Positions 26,175 through 34,797 of a DNA stretch of 64,000 nt are shown one piece after another. The stretch comes from an uncultured Bacteroidales bacterium (GTDB lineage: Bacteria > Bacteroidota > Bacteroidia > Bacteroidales > F082): positions 58,876 to 122,875 of the forward strand of contig CAJOIF010000020.1 in assembly GCA_905234765.1 (NCBI GenBank), read 5' to 3'. The first letter of the stretch is position 1. Each line of letters begins with the position of its first letter. The notes under the pieces are model-generated. The model was given only the letters and a program-made list of their open reading frames with translations, was not told the DNA's origin and made no database searches. The position numbers were made by a program, and so were the translations under genes.

Positions 26175-28243
26175 TTCTCAATACGAATACGTGCATCAAC
26201 AGCGGTCACATAACGCGGATTGCCGAGCAGCGGGTTAAGGTCCATTTCGGCGATTTCGGGTGCAGCCTGCACCAAAGCGCTCACGCGAGCCACCTGGTCG
26301 GCATAGAGGTCGAGATTGACACCCTCCTGACCGCGCACACCTTGCAGAATCTTGTAGCCCTTGAGTTGCTTGAGCATCTCCTTGGCCTCGTCGGCAGTGA
26401 TGGGAGCCAGTGCGCTTTGCACGTCTTTCAGCACCTCGATGAAGATACCACCCAAACCGAAGAAAATCTGATGGCCGAACTTGGCATCCTTGATGGCACC
26501 GATATAGACGTCGATACCGTCAAGCATAGGATACATCTCCACAGCGTAGGTCTCGGGGATGACGATGAGGCGGTCAAACTCCTTGGCCACGGTGTCCAAA
26601 TCTTTGACACCCAAGGTCACGCCGCCCACATCGCTCTTGTGCAACGGGCCGACGACCTTCATCACCAACGGCACATCCTTGGAGCAGCCGACTTCCTTGG
26701 CGAAGGCCAAAGCATCTTCTCTCTTGCTCACTTCCACGCTCTTCTTGCGGCTGATGCCAGCGGCATCGAGCAGTTCGTTGTAGTCGGCAATCTCAAGATA
26801 GCCCGACTTGCAGCGGTCGATGGTCTTGCGGATGCGGGCTACGTCAATCTTCGGCAGTTCCACATGTTCCGGTTGTGGTTTCGGCGTATTGTAAACCTTA
26901 CAGATGGCATTGCCCAACACACATTCCTCGGGGAAGTTGATGCGGCCTTTGGCAATGAAGTCGTTGATTTCATCCTTCACGTTGATGATACTCGGCAGCA
27001 CGGGGAAGATGGGTTTCTTACAGGTCTTCATCTTCTCGTCGAGCAGGTCGTAAACCTCCTTGTTGCTGAACAATCCAGGCGAGCCAAAGATCACGACAGA
27101 GAAGTCAATCTCGTCGTATTCATTCTCGACGGTGTCAATGATATAGCCCAGTTGTTCCGCAGTGCCAGTGGCGAGGAAGTCGATGGGGTTGCCCACCGAA
27201 GAGCCTCCGAAGAGCTTCGCGAGCAATGCGGGGCTGGCAGGATGATCCTTCAGCGAGGGCACTTCCATGCCGCCGTTCGACAGCACGTCAGTGAGCATCA
27301 CAGCGGGACCACCAGCGTGGGTGATGACGGCGCAACGTTTGCCCTTGATTTCAGGGTGCATGAACACACCACACACTGTGGTCAACTCCTGACGGTTGTG
27401 GCAGCGCACGATGCCCGCCTTGCGGAACAAAGCATCGACAGCGGCGTCGTTGGTTGCAAGAGCGCCCGTGTGCGATGAAGCGGCACGCGAGCCAGCAGCA
27501 CTGCCACCGCTCTTGATGGCGGCGATGTGACAGCCCTTGTTGATAAGGCTACGGCTATGCTTGAGCAACCGTTGCGGGTCGCCAATCTTTTCCATATACA
27601 GCATGATGACGCGGCTCGACTTTTCGGGGTCGAAGGTCACGTCAAGGTGTTCGAGCACATCCTCGATACCCAGTTGGGCCGAGTTTCCGACTGCCCAAAC
27701 GCTGTTGAACTTCAAGCCGTTGCTGATACCGTATTCCTTGATGAACACGGCGGTAGCGCCTGAACCAGTGATGAAATCTACACCATGAGGGTCGAGCGTC
27801 GGGATGGGCGTATCGAAGCAACCGGCATAGTTCACATTGAGGAAGCCCGTGCAGTTGGGGCCGATGAGCGAGCCACCAACGCTGTTGATGGTGTCGACGA
27901 TGTGTTTCTCGATCTCTGCGCCTTCGTGGCTCTCTTCCGAGAAGCCCGCACTGATGATGATGAAGCCTTTGCAGCCTTTCTCCTTGGCCAGCACATCAAC
28001 CGTCTGAGCGCAGAACTTGGCGGCGATGCAAAGCAAGGCGCAGTCCACCTGCGGCAAATCATCGACCTTGGCATAGCATTTCACGCCTTGCACTTCGGTT
28101 TCTTTTGGGTTCACTGCATAAATTGGACCTCCGAAAGGACTCTCCAGAAGGTTTTTCAAAGCTTTTCCACCAGGTTTGTGAATGTCTGACGATGCACCGC
28201 ACACTACGATGCTTTTCGGGTTGAGTAATTCTCTTGCAATCAT
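26171..28243 (-). CDS. ADP-forming acetate/acyl-CoA ligase
   Basis: 690 residues. Start set at 28243 (MIARELLNPKSIVVCGASS). Domains in order: CoA-binding Rossmann domain (about 1-130), succinyl-CoA-ligase-like domains with SSHTGALA around residue 260 carrying the His that is phosphorylated in the family, and a C-terminal ATP-grasp domain (about 470-690; VPLVMKVVGPLHKSDVGGV, MDLNPLL). It would convert acetyl- or acyl-CoA plus ADP and phosphate into the acid, CoA and ATP, a substrate-level energy step in fermenting bacteria. It is a fused alpha-beta chain. Two membrane protein genes follow with overlapping ends. Confidence 0.92.
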   Translation of the reverse strand: MIARELLNPKSIVVCGASSDIHKPGGKALKNLLESPFGGPIYAVNPKETEVQGVKCYAKVDDLPQVDCALLCIAAKFCAQTVDVLAKEKGCKGFIIISAGFSEESHEGAEIEKHIVDTINSVGGSLIGPNCTGFLNVNYAGCFDTPIPTLDPHGVDFITGSGATAVFIKEYGISNGLKFNSVWAVGNSAQLGIEDVLEHLDVTFDPEKSSRVIMLYMEKIGDPQRLLKHSRSLINKGCHIAAIKSGGSAAGSRAASSHTGALATNDAAVDALFRKAGIVRCHNRQELTTVCGVFMHPEIKGKRCAVITHAGGPAVMLTDVLSNGGMEVPSLKDHPASPALLAKLFGGSSVGNPIDFLATGTAEQLGYIIDTVENEYDEIDFSVVIFGSPGLFSNKEVYDLLDEKMKTCKKPIFPVLPSIINVKDEINDFIAKGRINFPEECVLGNAICKVYNTPKPQPEHVELPKIDVARIRKTIDRCKSGYLEIADYNELLDAAGISRKKSVEVSKREDALAFAKEVGCSKDVPLVMKVVGPLHKSDVGGVTLGVKDLDTVAKEFDRLIVIPETYAVEMYPMLDGIDVYIGAIKDAKFGHQIFFGLGGIFIEVLKDVQSALAPITADEAKEMLKQLKGYKILQGVRGQEGVNLDLYADQVARVSALVQAAPEIAEMDLNPLLGNPRYVTAVDARIRIEK

Positions 28244-28279
28244 ATTATTTAGGTATTTGTTGCTATTTATAATTTGCTG

Positions 28280-28341
28280 CAAAGATAAGGTTTTTATTCT
28301 ATTGAAATAAAATGTTGGCGATGGTTTTTTTTATAATTTTG
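28280..28341. promoter_or_regulatory. Divergent promoters for the acyl-CoA ligase and cstA
   Basis: On the minus strand TATCTTTG (28280-28287) serves the ligase gene. On the plus strand TAATTTTG (28334-28341), with TTGGCG at 28315, serves cstA. Both match the Bacteroidetes -7 box TAnnTTTG. Confidence 0.6.
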
Positions 28342-28363
28342 CGCCCATCAAAATCAAACCGAC

Positions 28364-29818
28364 ATGACAACATTTTTCATTGCCCTTGCCGTGCTGCTGC
28401 TCGGCTATTTCATTTACGGAAAGTTCGTCGAAAAGGTCTTTGGCATCGACCCGCAACGTGCCACCCCCGCCACCACCATGGCCGACGGCGTGGATTACGT
28501 GCCGATGAAACCTTGGCGCATCTACCTCATCCAGTTCCTCAACATTGCGGGTGTCGGACCCATCATCGGCGCCATCATGGGTGCGCAGTTCGGCACGGCC
28601 TCCTTCTTATGGATTGTGTTGGGTAGCATCTTCGCCGGCGCCGTCCACGACTACCTCGCGGGCATGATTTCGCTTCGCGACAAAGGCTGTAGCCTTCCCG
28701 AAATCCACGGCACATACCTTGGCAACGGCGCGAAACAGTTCATGCGCGGTTTCACCGTCCTGTTGATGATTTTGGTCGGTGTGGTGTTCGTCAACACGCC
28801 CGCCACCCTACTCAACGCCAATTTCACCCAAGGTTGGAATCCTTACATTTGGATTGTCATCATCTTGGCTTACTACCTGATTGCCACACTGTTGCCCATC
28901 GATAAACTCATCGGAAAAATCTATCCCATCTTCGGTATTTTGCTTCTCGGCATGGCCGTGGCCATCTTCGTAGCTTTCCTCATTTACAAGCCTGAAATCC
29001 CCGAACTTTGGAGCAGCATGCAAAACCGTCACCCCGATGCGCCCAACAACCCCATCTTCCCGATGATGTTCATCTCGATTGCCTGTGGTGCTATTTCGGG
29101 CTTCCACGCCACACAGTCGCCGCTGATGGCGCGCTGCATGTTGAACGAGAAACAAGGCCGTCCCATCTTCTACGGCGCCATGATTACCGAAGGCATCGTC
29201 GCCCTGATTTGGGCCGCTGCCGCCGCTTATTTCTTTGGCCCCGACAGCGTGGTCGATGTGACGGGCAAGAGCGGTGCCGCCATCGTGGGCATCATCGCCA
29301 ACACATGGTTTACGCCAGTTATCGCCACTATCACCATTTTGGGCGTCATCAGTGCGGCGGTCACCTCGGGCGACACAGCTTTGCGCTCGGCGCGACTCAT
29401 CATCGCCGACTTCATGAACTTCGACCAAAAGCCCATCAAGAACCGCCTGATTGTGGCTGTCCCGATGTTTGCGGTCACAGCGGCCATTTTGGTTTATAGC
29501 ATCTCCGATGCCAAAGGTTTCCAACTCATTTGGCGTTATTTCGCCTGGGCCAACCAAGTGCTTGCAACGGTAACGCTTTGGGCCATCACGGTTTACTTGC
29601 TAAAAAACAAAGGTAAGCTTTGGTATCTCATCACCCTCATCCCTGCCCTCTTCATGACCATGGTGACGGGTTGTTTCCTTTTCGTCGCCAAGGCCTCTGA
29701 CGGCGGTTTAGGTTCCCTCCTACCCCGTCCCGTGGGCTATGGCATTGGCGCAGCGATTACTTTGTTGGGATTAGTGATGTTTTTGGTTTGGAAGAAAAAG
29801 CAGACGGAAAAAGCGTAG
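28364..29818 (+). CDS. cstA: CstA-family carbon starvation transporter
   Basis: 484 residues with about 13 hydrophobic segments. CstA signatures include FLNIAGVGPIIGAIMGAQFG, WIVLGSIFAGAVHDYLAGM and GCSLPEIHGTYLG. Family members take up peptides or pyruvate during carbon limitation. This protein is shorter than the roughly 700-residue enterobacterial CstA and belongs to the short anaerobe type. It is divergent from the acyl-CoA ligase, which fits a shared link to pyruvate and acetyl-CoA metabolism. It ends 2 bases before the stop of the convergent ATPase gene. Confidence 0.9.
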   Translation: MTTFFIALAVLLLGYFIYGKFVEKVFGIDPQRATPATTMADGVDYVPMKPWRIYLIQFLNIAGVGPIIGAIMGAQFGTASFLWIVLGSIFAGAVHDYLAGMISLRDKGCSLPEIHGTYLGNGAKQFMRGFTVLLMILVGVVFVNTPATLLNANFTQGWNPYIWIVIILAYYLIATLLPIDKLIGKIYPIFGILLLGMAVAIFVAFLIYKPEIPELWSSMQNRHPDAPNNPIFPMMFISIACGAISGFHATQSPLMARCMLNEKQGRPIFYGAMITEGIVALIWAAAAAYFFGPDSVVDVTGKSGAAIVGIIANTWFTPVIATITILGVISAAVTSGDTALRSARLIIADFMNFDQKPIKNRLIVAVPMFAVTAAILVYSISDAKGFQLIWRYFAWANQVLATVTLWAITVYLLKNKGKLWYLITLIPALFMTMVTGCFLFVAKASDGGLGSLLPRPVGYGIGAAITLLGLVMFLVWKKKQTEKA

Positions 29819-29820
29819 GA

Positions 29821-31086
29821 TTAGCCTATCCCTATGTCAAGGAATTGGAATAGTCCCATAAATACAATGCCTTTGTCATTGGTGTAAGTGGCAATGTCGT
29901 CACCAACAATAACAATTTTTTTGAAGCTGTCATCGACTTTCAATAAAGAGCGGAGTTCCTGTTCCCGTTTTTCTTTGTCGTCCATCTTGAAGGCCGACTG
30001 AATATAGTATTTGTCCATCCCGTTTTGCGCGATGAAGTCGATTTCATATTGTACGTAAGTCAACTTGCCATCACGCATCTCTCGACTTTCCACCAATCCG
30101 ACATCAACGCTGAAACCTTTCATTCTCAACTCGTTGTAGACGACATTTTCCATGATATGGGTAATCTCCTGCTGACGGAAATTCAACTTTGCATTGCGCA
30201 ACCCTACATCAATAGCATAATATTTCTTGATACTCTCAAAATACTTGTTTCCCTTGATATTGAAGCGTTTGGCGCCTTCGAAAAGGAAAGCGTCTTCAAG
30301 ATATTCTATATAGTTGGATATGGTTTCAGAAGCAATTTTCTCTTTCTGGAGGCTCTGCAAGACATTGCTGATACGGCTTGGATTGGTCAGCGAACCTATA
30401 GAAGAGCATAGCGCATCGGCAAGTGCTGAAAGGGCTTCGCGATTTTTCACATGATTGCGCTCCACCACATCGTCAAGGTAAGTTTTGTTCCAAAGACGTT
30501 GCAGGTAGGCCACCTTTTGCTCGGGAGTGTGGTGATGGAGCAGCCCTGGCATGCCACCGTAGGTGTAATACTCTTTCCAAAGTTCATTGATGGGTTCGGT
30601 CCGGTTGGAACGGAACTCTTTGAATGACAAAGGATAAATCCTCACTTCGTCGCCGCGACCACGAAAGATGGTGCGAATGTCTGATGACAAGAACTGTGAA
30701 TTGCTTCCTGTGATGTAAACATCCACGTTATCCTTGGCATTCAAGCCGTTAACGATTCGCTCGAAGCCGGCCACCTCTTGCACTTCATCAAGAATGACAT
30801 AATAATTTGTGTCGGGCGCGGTGATGCGGCTGTAAAGGAACTCCTTCAAGGCGTTGCGTTCGGTGAGGTCGCCGTACATTTCCTCTTCGTCGTCCAAATC
30901 AAAGGAAACGATGATGATGTTTTCTTCGGGTACTCCATTGGTTAGCAGGTAGTCCTTGAAAATACGCTTCAGCAGCCACGACTTTCCGCACCGTCTTGGC
31001 CCAGTGACGATTTTCACTTCGCCGTTGTTCATACGGGCGATGAGTTTTTGGAGATAAGTCTCACGTTTGATGTAGGTGCTTTCCAT
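29821..31086 (-). CDS. ATPase with AAA_14 and DUF4143 domains, copy 1
   Basis: 421 residues. Walker A is G29-PRRCGKS-36, Walker B is YYVILDEVQEV, and TGSNSQFLSSDI is a sensor-like motif. The DUF4143 part follows (YYTYGGMPGLLHHH, TYLDDVVERNHVKN), with an archaeal-type nuclease-like region near the C-terminus (EIDFIAQNG, YYIQSAF). Such ATPases are very common and mobile in Bacteroidetes; their function is unknown, with toxin- or defence-related roles proposed. Two tandem palindromes lie within 100 bases upstream of the start, and its locus interrupts an exonuclease gene, both signs of insertion. Confidence 0.88.
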   Translation of the reverse strand: MESTYIKRETYLQKLIARMNNGEVKIVTGPRRCGKSWLLKRIFKDYLLTNGVPEENIIIVSFDLDDEEEMYGDLTERNALKEFLYSRITAPDTNYYVILDEVQEVAGFERIVNGLNAKDNVDVYITGSNSQFLSSDIRTIFRGRGDEVRIYPLSFKEFRSNRTEPINELWKEYYTYGGMPGLLHHHTPEQKVAYLQRLWNKTYLDDVVERNHVKNREALSALADALCSSIGSLTNPSRISNVLQSLQKEKIASETISNYIEYLEDAFLFEGAKRFNIKGNKYFESIKKYYAIDVGLRNAKLNFRQQEITHIMENVVYNELRMKGFSVDVGLVESREMRDGKLTYVQYEIDFIAQNGMDKYYIQSAFKMDDKEKREQELRSLLKVDDSFKKIVIVGDDIATYTNDKGIVFMGLFQFLDIGIG

Positions 31087-31091
31087 CTTCT

Positions 31092-31183
31092 ATCTGAAAT
31101 TTACTGCAAAATTACAATAAATTTCAGATTGAACACCACTTGTATCTGAAATTTACTGTAAAAATACAATAAATTTCAGATTG
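31092..31183. promoter_or_regulatory. Tandem pair of 40-nt palindromes upstream of a DUF4143 ATPase
   Basis: Two near-identical copies (31092-31131 and 31144-31183), each with arms ATCTGAAATTTA and TAAATTTCAGAT. They differ at only two positions and are 52 bases apart. The pair begins 6 bases from the ATPase start and probably forms its operator. The second copy also marks the point where the exonuclease remnant ends. Confidence 0.75.
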
Positions 31184-31272
31184 GGCCATAAAACTCTCCA
31201 GCAATCCAAGCACAAGTATCCGGTGCGCTCGTTGTTGGCGGTCTCGAAGTCTATGGCGGCGAAGGAGTTCAT
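31153..31272 (-). pseudogene. Truncated DnaQ-like 3'-5' exonuclease
   Basis: The ATG at 31272 overlaps the stop of the WYL gene as ATGA. The first 16 residues, MNSFAAIDFETANNER, match the start of DnaQ/RNase T-type exonucleases, including the metal-binding DxE of Exo motif I. After that the frame loses similarity and ends at residue 39, inside the palindromes of the neighbouring ATPase gene. The rest of the exonuclease is absent. It appears to be the broken third gene of the RhuM-WYL operon. Confidence 0.7.
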
Positions 31273-32177
31273 TTCTTGCTGTAATTGTCCCACATCCGTT
31301 TCACCATCCCCGCCATTTCCTTTCGCAGCCAAAGTGGTTCCAACACTTCGAGCGCGTCGCCGTTCCAAAGGAGTTCCTGTTGGAAGTCGAAGGTAGGGCG
31401 CACCTCAACGGAGAAGATGCTGTATTCGCCTGTATGCACCAGCTCCTTTTGTGAAGGATGCAAGGGTAGGGAACGCAGGTAGTTGGCTTGGTTGGCACTC
31501 ACTTTCAGTTTCACGGTCTCGATGGGGCATTCCTCATCGTGAATGATGCCGAAATAGCCTTTGAAGTAGTTCTCTGGACTGAATTTCTTGGGATATTTGA
31601 AGGTCTCCTCCGACAGCCGGGCCTCCAGTACGCGGTCCAGGGAATAGATTCGGATTTTGTCTTCATAGACGCTATTGCCCACCATGTACCACCGTTGACG
31701 GAACAGCTTCACGCAATAGGGCGCCACGGGGAAAGTGTGCTCACTTTCGCTCCAGAAGCCTTTATAGGTGATTTCGAGCAATCGGTTTTTCTTCATGGCT
31801 TCCATGACCGTGGCGAGGAAGTCCTGTCCCGATGGGATGCTTTCCAATAGGATGCGGTCGCTGAGTGCTTTGTTGTCCAACAGTGTGTTGTTGACCGACA
31901 TGGTGCTGAGCAGCCAGCGTTGCAGGCCGTCGTCCTCAAATACCTCACGGTTCTCGATGTAATAACGGTCTCCGTCGCTCTTGTCGCACATGATGACGAG
32001 GCCGAACATATTTTCCACCGCGTTCTTCCATGTGTGGAACGTACGGCGCGGAATCTCCAAGCCTTCGCTCAAATCGGTGTCGAGCCACCGACGGTTGATT
32101 TCCTTCAGCGTGATTTTCTTGGCGTGGTAGAGCGTCTCCACGAGCCAGACGTATTTGTTGATTTGGTTTTTGGACAT
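31269..32177 (-). CDS. WYL-domain transcriptional regulator
   Basis: 302 residues, start at 32177 (MSKNQINKYVWLVETLYHAK), 5 bases after the stop of the RhuM gene. A winged-helix N-terminus (about 1-90; ITLKEINRRWLDTD, IPRRTFHTWKNAVENMFG) is followed by a WYL domain (about 140-210; LEITYKGFWSESEHTFPVAP, RQRWYMVGNSVYEDKIRIYS) and a WCX-type tail. This layout is that of BrxR/CapW-like repressors that control anti-phage systems. It is the best candidate to bind the three matching palindromes at 32973, 34725 and 36356. Binding is inferred, not shown. Confidence 0.9.
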   Translation of the reverse strand: MSKNQINKYVWLVETLYHAKKITLKEINRRWLDTDLSEGLEIPRRTFHTWKNAVENMFGLVIMCDKSDGDRYYIENREVFEDDGLQRWLLSTMSVNNTLLDNKALSDRILLESIPSGQDFLATVMEAMKKNRLLEITYKGFWSESEHTFPVAPYCVKLFRQRWYMVGNSVYEDKIRIYSLDRVLEARLSEETFKYPKKFSPENYFKGYFGIIHDEECPIETVKLKVSANQANYLRSLPLHPSQKELVHTGEYSIFSVEVRPTFDFQQELLWNGDALEVLEPLWLRKEMAGMVKRMWDNYSKK

Positions 32178-32182
32178 AGCTT

Positions 32183-32937
32183 TTAGTTTTTCTGATTGAT
32201 GAGGTTCACCACCACCTTCACCATTACATCCTTTTCCTCGGGCTTGCTCTCGGCGATCATCAAGGTCAGTGCTACCAAGGTGTTGTCGGCAATGCGTTTG
32301 CTGCCGTCCTTGCGGTAGAGGATGCCGTTGTTGTTGAGGAACCACAGGAACAGCGTTGCGGCAATGCGCTTGTTGCCTGAAACTTCTCCTCTTGCGTGGT
32401 TTCTTTCACACCCAAACGTTGATAATCGTAATCATCAAGCGTGTCGAGGGCATAGGTGTAATCCACAACAATGTCAAACAAGGCTTGGTTTTCGTCATTA
32501 TTCAACAGCGGTTGGTTTTGCAGCGTCCTGCCCACCATTTGCACCAATTGCCGCAGTTCCCCAATTTGGTTTCGGCGAATCTTCTCATTCACGGCATAGC
32601 CTTTCAGCAGATAGTCTTTCAGCACTTTGTTGGCCCATTGGCGGAACTGCACACCACGCTGGCTTTTCACTCGGTAACCTACGGAGATGATGACATCGAG
32701 GCTATAGAAAGGTACAGGCTTCTTAACGCCAATAACGTGTAAAAAATGCACGTTATTCTCGCGGTTCAATTCTCCTTCCTTAAACACATTGATTATGTGC
32801 CGCCTTAAATTTGACTCTTCTCTTTGAAATAATACAGCCATCTGACTAGTTGAAAGCCAAACAGTTTCATTCTCCAGCCTTACATCAATGGCGGTCTGGC
32901 CGTTGTCGGTTTGGTATATGACGATTTGGTTTTCCAT
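32183..32937 (-). pseudogene. RhuM-Fic fusion gene with internal deletion
   Basis: Begins MENQIVIYQTDNGQTAIDVR with a RhuM-type N-terminal domain (WLSTSQMAVLFQREESNLRR, VPFYSLDVIISVGYRVKS). After YQRLGVKETTQEEKF near 32385 the frame shifts. The other frame continues GNKRIAATLFLWFLNN to VVVNLINQKN and stops at 32183. In intact family members a Fic/Doc domain of some 60 residues, including the catalytic HxFxDG, lies between these two points. Here it is gone, leaving only the GNKR end of the motif. The gene is therefore probably inactive. It starts behind one of the three shared palindromes and leads into the WYL gene. Confidence 0.8.
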
Positions 32938-32972
32938 GCGGTTGGTTTTATGCTGCAAAGATAACAAAAAAG

Positions 32973-32994
32973 TTGTGCCTAATTATTGCACAGG
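32973..32994. promoter_or_regulatory. Shared palindrome 1, upstream of the RhuM-WYL operon
   Basis: TTGTGC, 9 bases, then GCACAGG. On the minus strand it lies about 13 bases before TTTGCAGC of the -7 box (TATCTTTG), overlapping the -33 region. The same geometry recurs at 34725 and 36356. Confidence 0.7.
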
Positions 32995-33019
32995 CAAAGA
33001 TTCTTTGTATTCTGCAAAA

Positions 33020-34672
33020 CTACAGAAATCCAATTTTTCGTCTTTCTTTCTGTTCAAGGTGCTCACCGTCGCAATGCGATACGAGTGCTTCAAAAGAAAC
33101 GTTGCCGTGTAAGACGATGTCAATAGAGTAATGCCGGGCTACATTTTCAATCTGGCCGCCGCTGAAGTCGTAACGCTCTGCCAAAACTTTAATGTCGGCC
33201 TCCTGAAGCTCTGGAAGCATCGTGTGCCAGATTTGCATCCTTGCTTCAAGCGTGGGTTTGTTGAACTTGATTTTGTAAAGGAAACGACGCTCGAAGGCCT
33301 TATCCATATTTTGGGCAAGATTGGTGGTAGCTATGAGAATGCCGTTGAGGTTTTCCATTTCCTGAAGGATGATGTTTTGGATGGAGTTCTCCATCTTTTC
33401 TACGGCTCGCTCTACACCTTCTTGACGTTTGCCAATAATTGCATCTGCTTCGTTGAAAAGCAAAATCGGTGCAATAGAGGACTTTTCCACCTTCATACGA
33501 TACTGGTCAAAAACATTTTTGATATTCTTTTCGCTTTCGCCCACCCACATGCTCTTGATTTCCGAAACATCAACCTGCATAATGTCTCGTCCCGGTTGAC
33601 GAGCCAACTGCAAAACGGTTTCGGTCTTGCCCGTTCCTGGTGCGCCATAGAAAAGGCAGGTGAAGCCGCTACGAAAACATTTGTCTTTCAGTCGGTTACA
33701 TACGTCCCTGTAGTGGCTTTCTTCCAAGAGTTGGCCCAAGTCTTTGACTTGTTCTGCTACGCATTGGTCGTAGAAAAGTTGCTTGGATGTAATTGCTTCG
33801 TGGTGAATTAGATTATTGCGGTTGTTTTCAACATTCAACATACTGATATTGAGTTCTGGCAGCAATACCAACTTTGCATTCCATGTCAGACGAAACGACT
33901 CTCGGTCAGCAAGGCCATTGTCATTATTGTATTCTATCAATTTTGCGAGTTGCAAGTCACTGTCATTATTGTTGAGGAGTCTTTTTATAACATTCCACTG
34001 CGTTTTGCTGTCGAAAAAGAATTCGAGGTCACTGTATCTAATATCGTCATCATTGTTGTTGACATACAAGTGAGCGAACAAGACCAAAAGGACCTCATCG
34101 CATTGACAGAAGCAATAGCTTTTCAGTTTTTGGACAAACACTAAATGACGATTCTTCTCCAATAGATCTTGTATGCGATTCACAGCCGAATCTGTACTGA
34201 GTTCGTCGTCATCACGCATTTCCATAATTTCAGCAATCAGCCCGAAAAGTTCATCACAACTGAGACCCGAATAGTCTTTGGGTACGTATTTCTCATTACG
34301 TTTGAAGGCCTCAATCACTTCCAATGGCACTCGGTAGGTTATCTCACGTTTGGAATGATTGCTGCAAATAAGCCCACGGCACACTAATTCATCGACATCT
34401 GTCAAGAAACGGATGACGCGGGTAGTGCTACAATCAAGGTAACGAGAGAAATCGCTGATTCTAATATTTGAATTGGTACTGTTGTCAATAAAAAGAGCCA
34501 TCATCACGCATTGCTCTTTGGAAAGTTCAAGCTTGTCGGCAAGGTGTTTCAATGGGCGAGCTGCCATTTTGTAAAACTCATCATTGAGACGAGAACCTTT
34601 AGAGAGTTCTACAACTTGCTCCACAGCAGACAGCAAATTCATTTTTCGGGTCGTTCTTTTCTTGGTTTCCAT
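33020..34672 (-). CDS. AAA+ ATPase with winged-helix N-terminal region
   Basis: 550 residues; the start at 34672 (METKKRTTRKMNLLSAVEQV) follows the palindrome and -7 box. Residues 1 to about 320 contain helix-turn-helix-like segments (NIRISDFSRYLDCSTTRVIR) and are unlike other AAA families. The C-terminal AAA domain has Walker A YGAPGTGKTETV (about 345), Walker B ILLFNEADAI with N in place of the usual first D, sensor 1 IATTN, and an arginine finger in FERRFLYKIKF. It resembles FtsH/spastin-type remodelling ATPases found alone in bacterial accessory islands. Its own operator and its place beside a UDG-fold gene suggest a shared, possibly defensive, role. Confidence 0.82.
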   Translation of the reverse strand: METKKRTTRKMNLLSAVEQVVELSKGSRLNDEFYKMAARPLKHLADKLELSKEQCVMMALFIDNSTNSNIRISDFSRYLDCSTTRVIRFLTDVDELVCRGLICSNHSKREITYRVPLEVIEAFKRNEKYVPKDYSGLSCDELFGLIAEIMEMRDDDELSTDSAVNRIQDLLEKNRHLVFVQKLKSYCFCQCDEVLLVLFAHLYVNNNDDDIRYSDLEFFFDSKTQWNVIKRLLNNNDSDLQLAKLIEYNNDNGLADRESFRLTWNAKLVLLPELNISMLNVENNRNNLIHHEAITSKQLFYDQCVAEQVKDLGQLLEESHYRDVCNRLKDKCFRSGFTCLFYGAPGTGKTETVLQLARQPGRDIMQVDVSEIKSMWVGESEKNIKNVFDQYRMKVEKSSIAPILLFNEADAIIGKRQEGVERAVEKMENSIQNIILQEMENLNGILIATTNLAQNMDKAFERRFLYKIKFNKPTLEARMQIWHTMLPELQEADIKVLAERYDFSGGQIENVARHYSIDIVLHGNVSFEALVSHCDGEHLEQKERRKIGFL

Positions 34673-34724
34673 GACATTCCTTTCTTTTTTGGGTCTGTTT
34701 TCACGCTGCAAAGAAAAAAGAAGC

Positions 34725-34746
34725 CTGTGCTGAATTGTTGCACAGG
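34725..34746. promoter_or_regulatory. Shared palindrome 2, upstream of the AAA ATPase
   Basis: CTGTGC, 9 bases, then GCACAGG, extended by one or two further paired bases. It lies 12 bases before TTTGCAGC on the minus strand. It also follows the UDG-fold gene, so a terminator role is possible too. Confidence 0.7.
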
Positions 34747-34797
34747 CTGAAAACAAATATCTATTTTTTTGTGTAATTACGCTCGTTGGATTCAATC

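Noticed and set aside
26342..27478. Plus-strand open frame of 378 codons opposite the acyl-CoA ligase
   Set aside because: Shadow of the ligase gene; composition is that of reverse-complement coding sequence.
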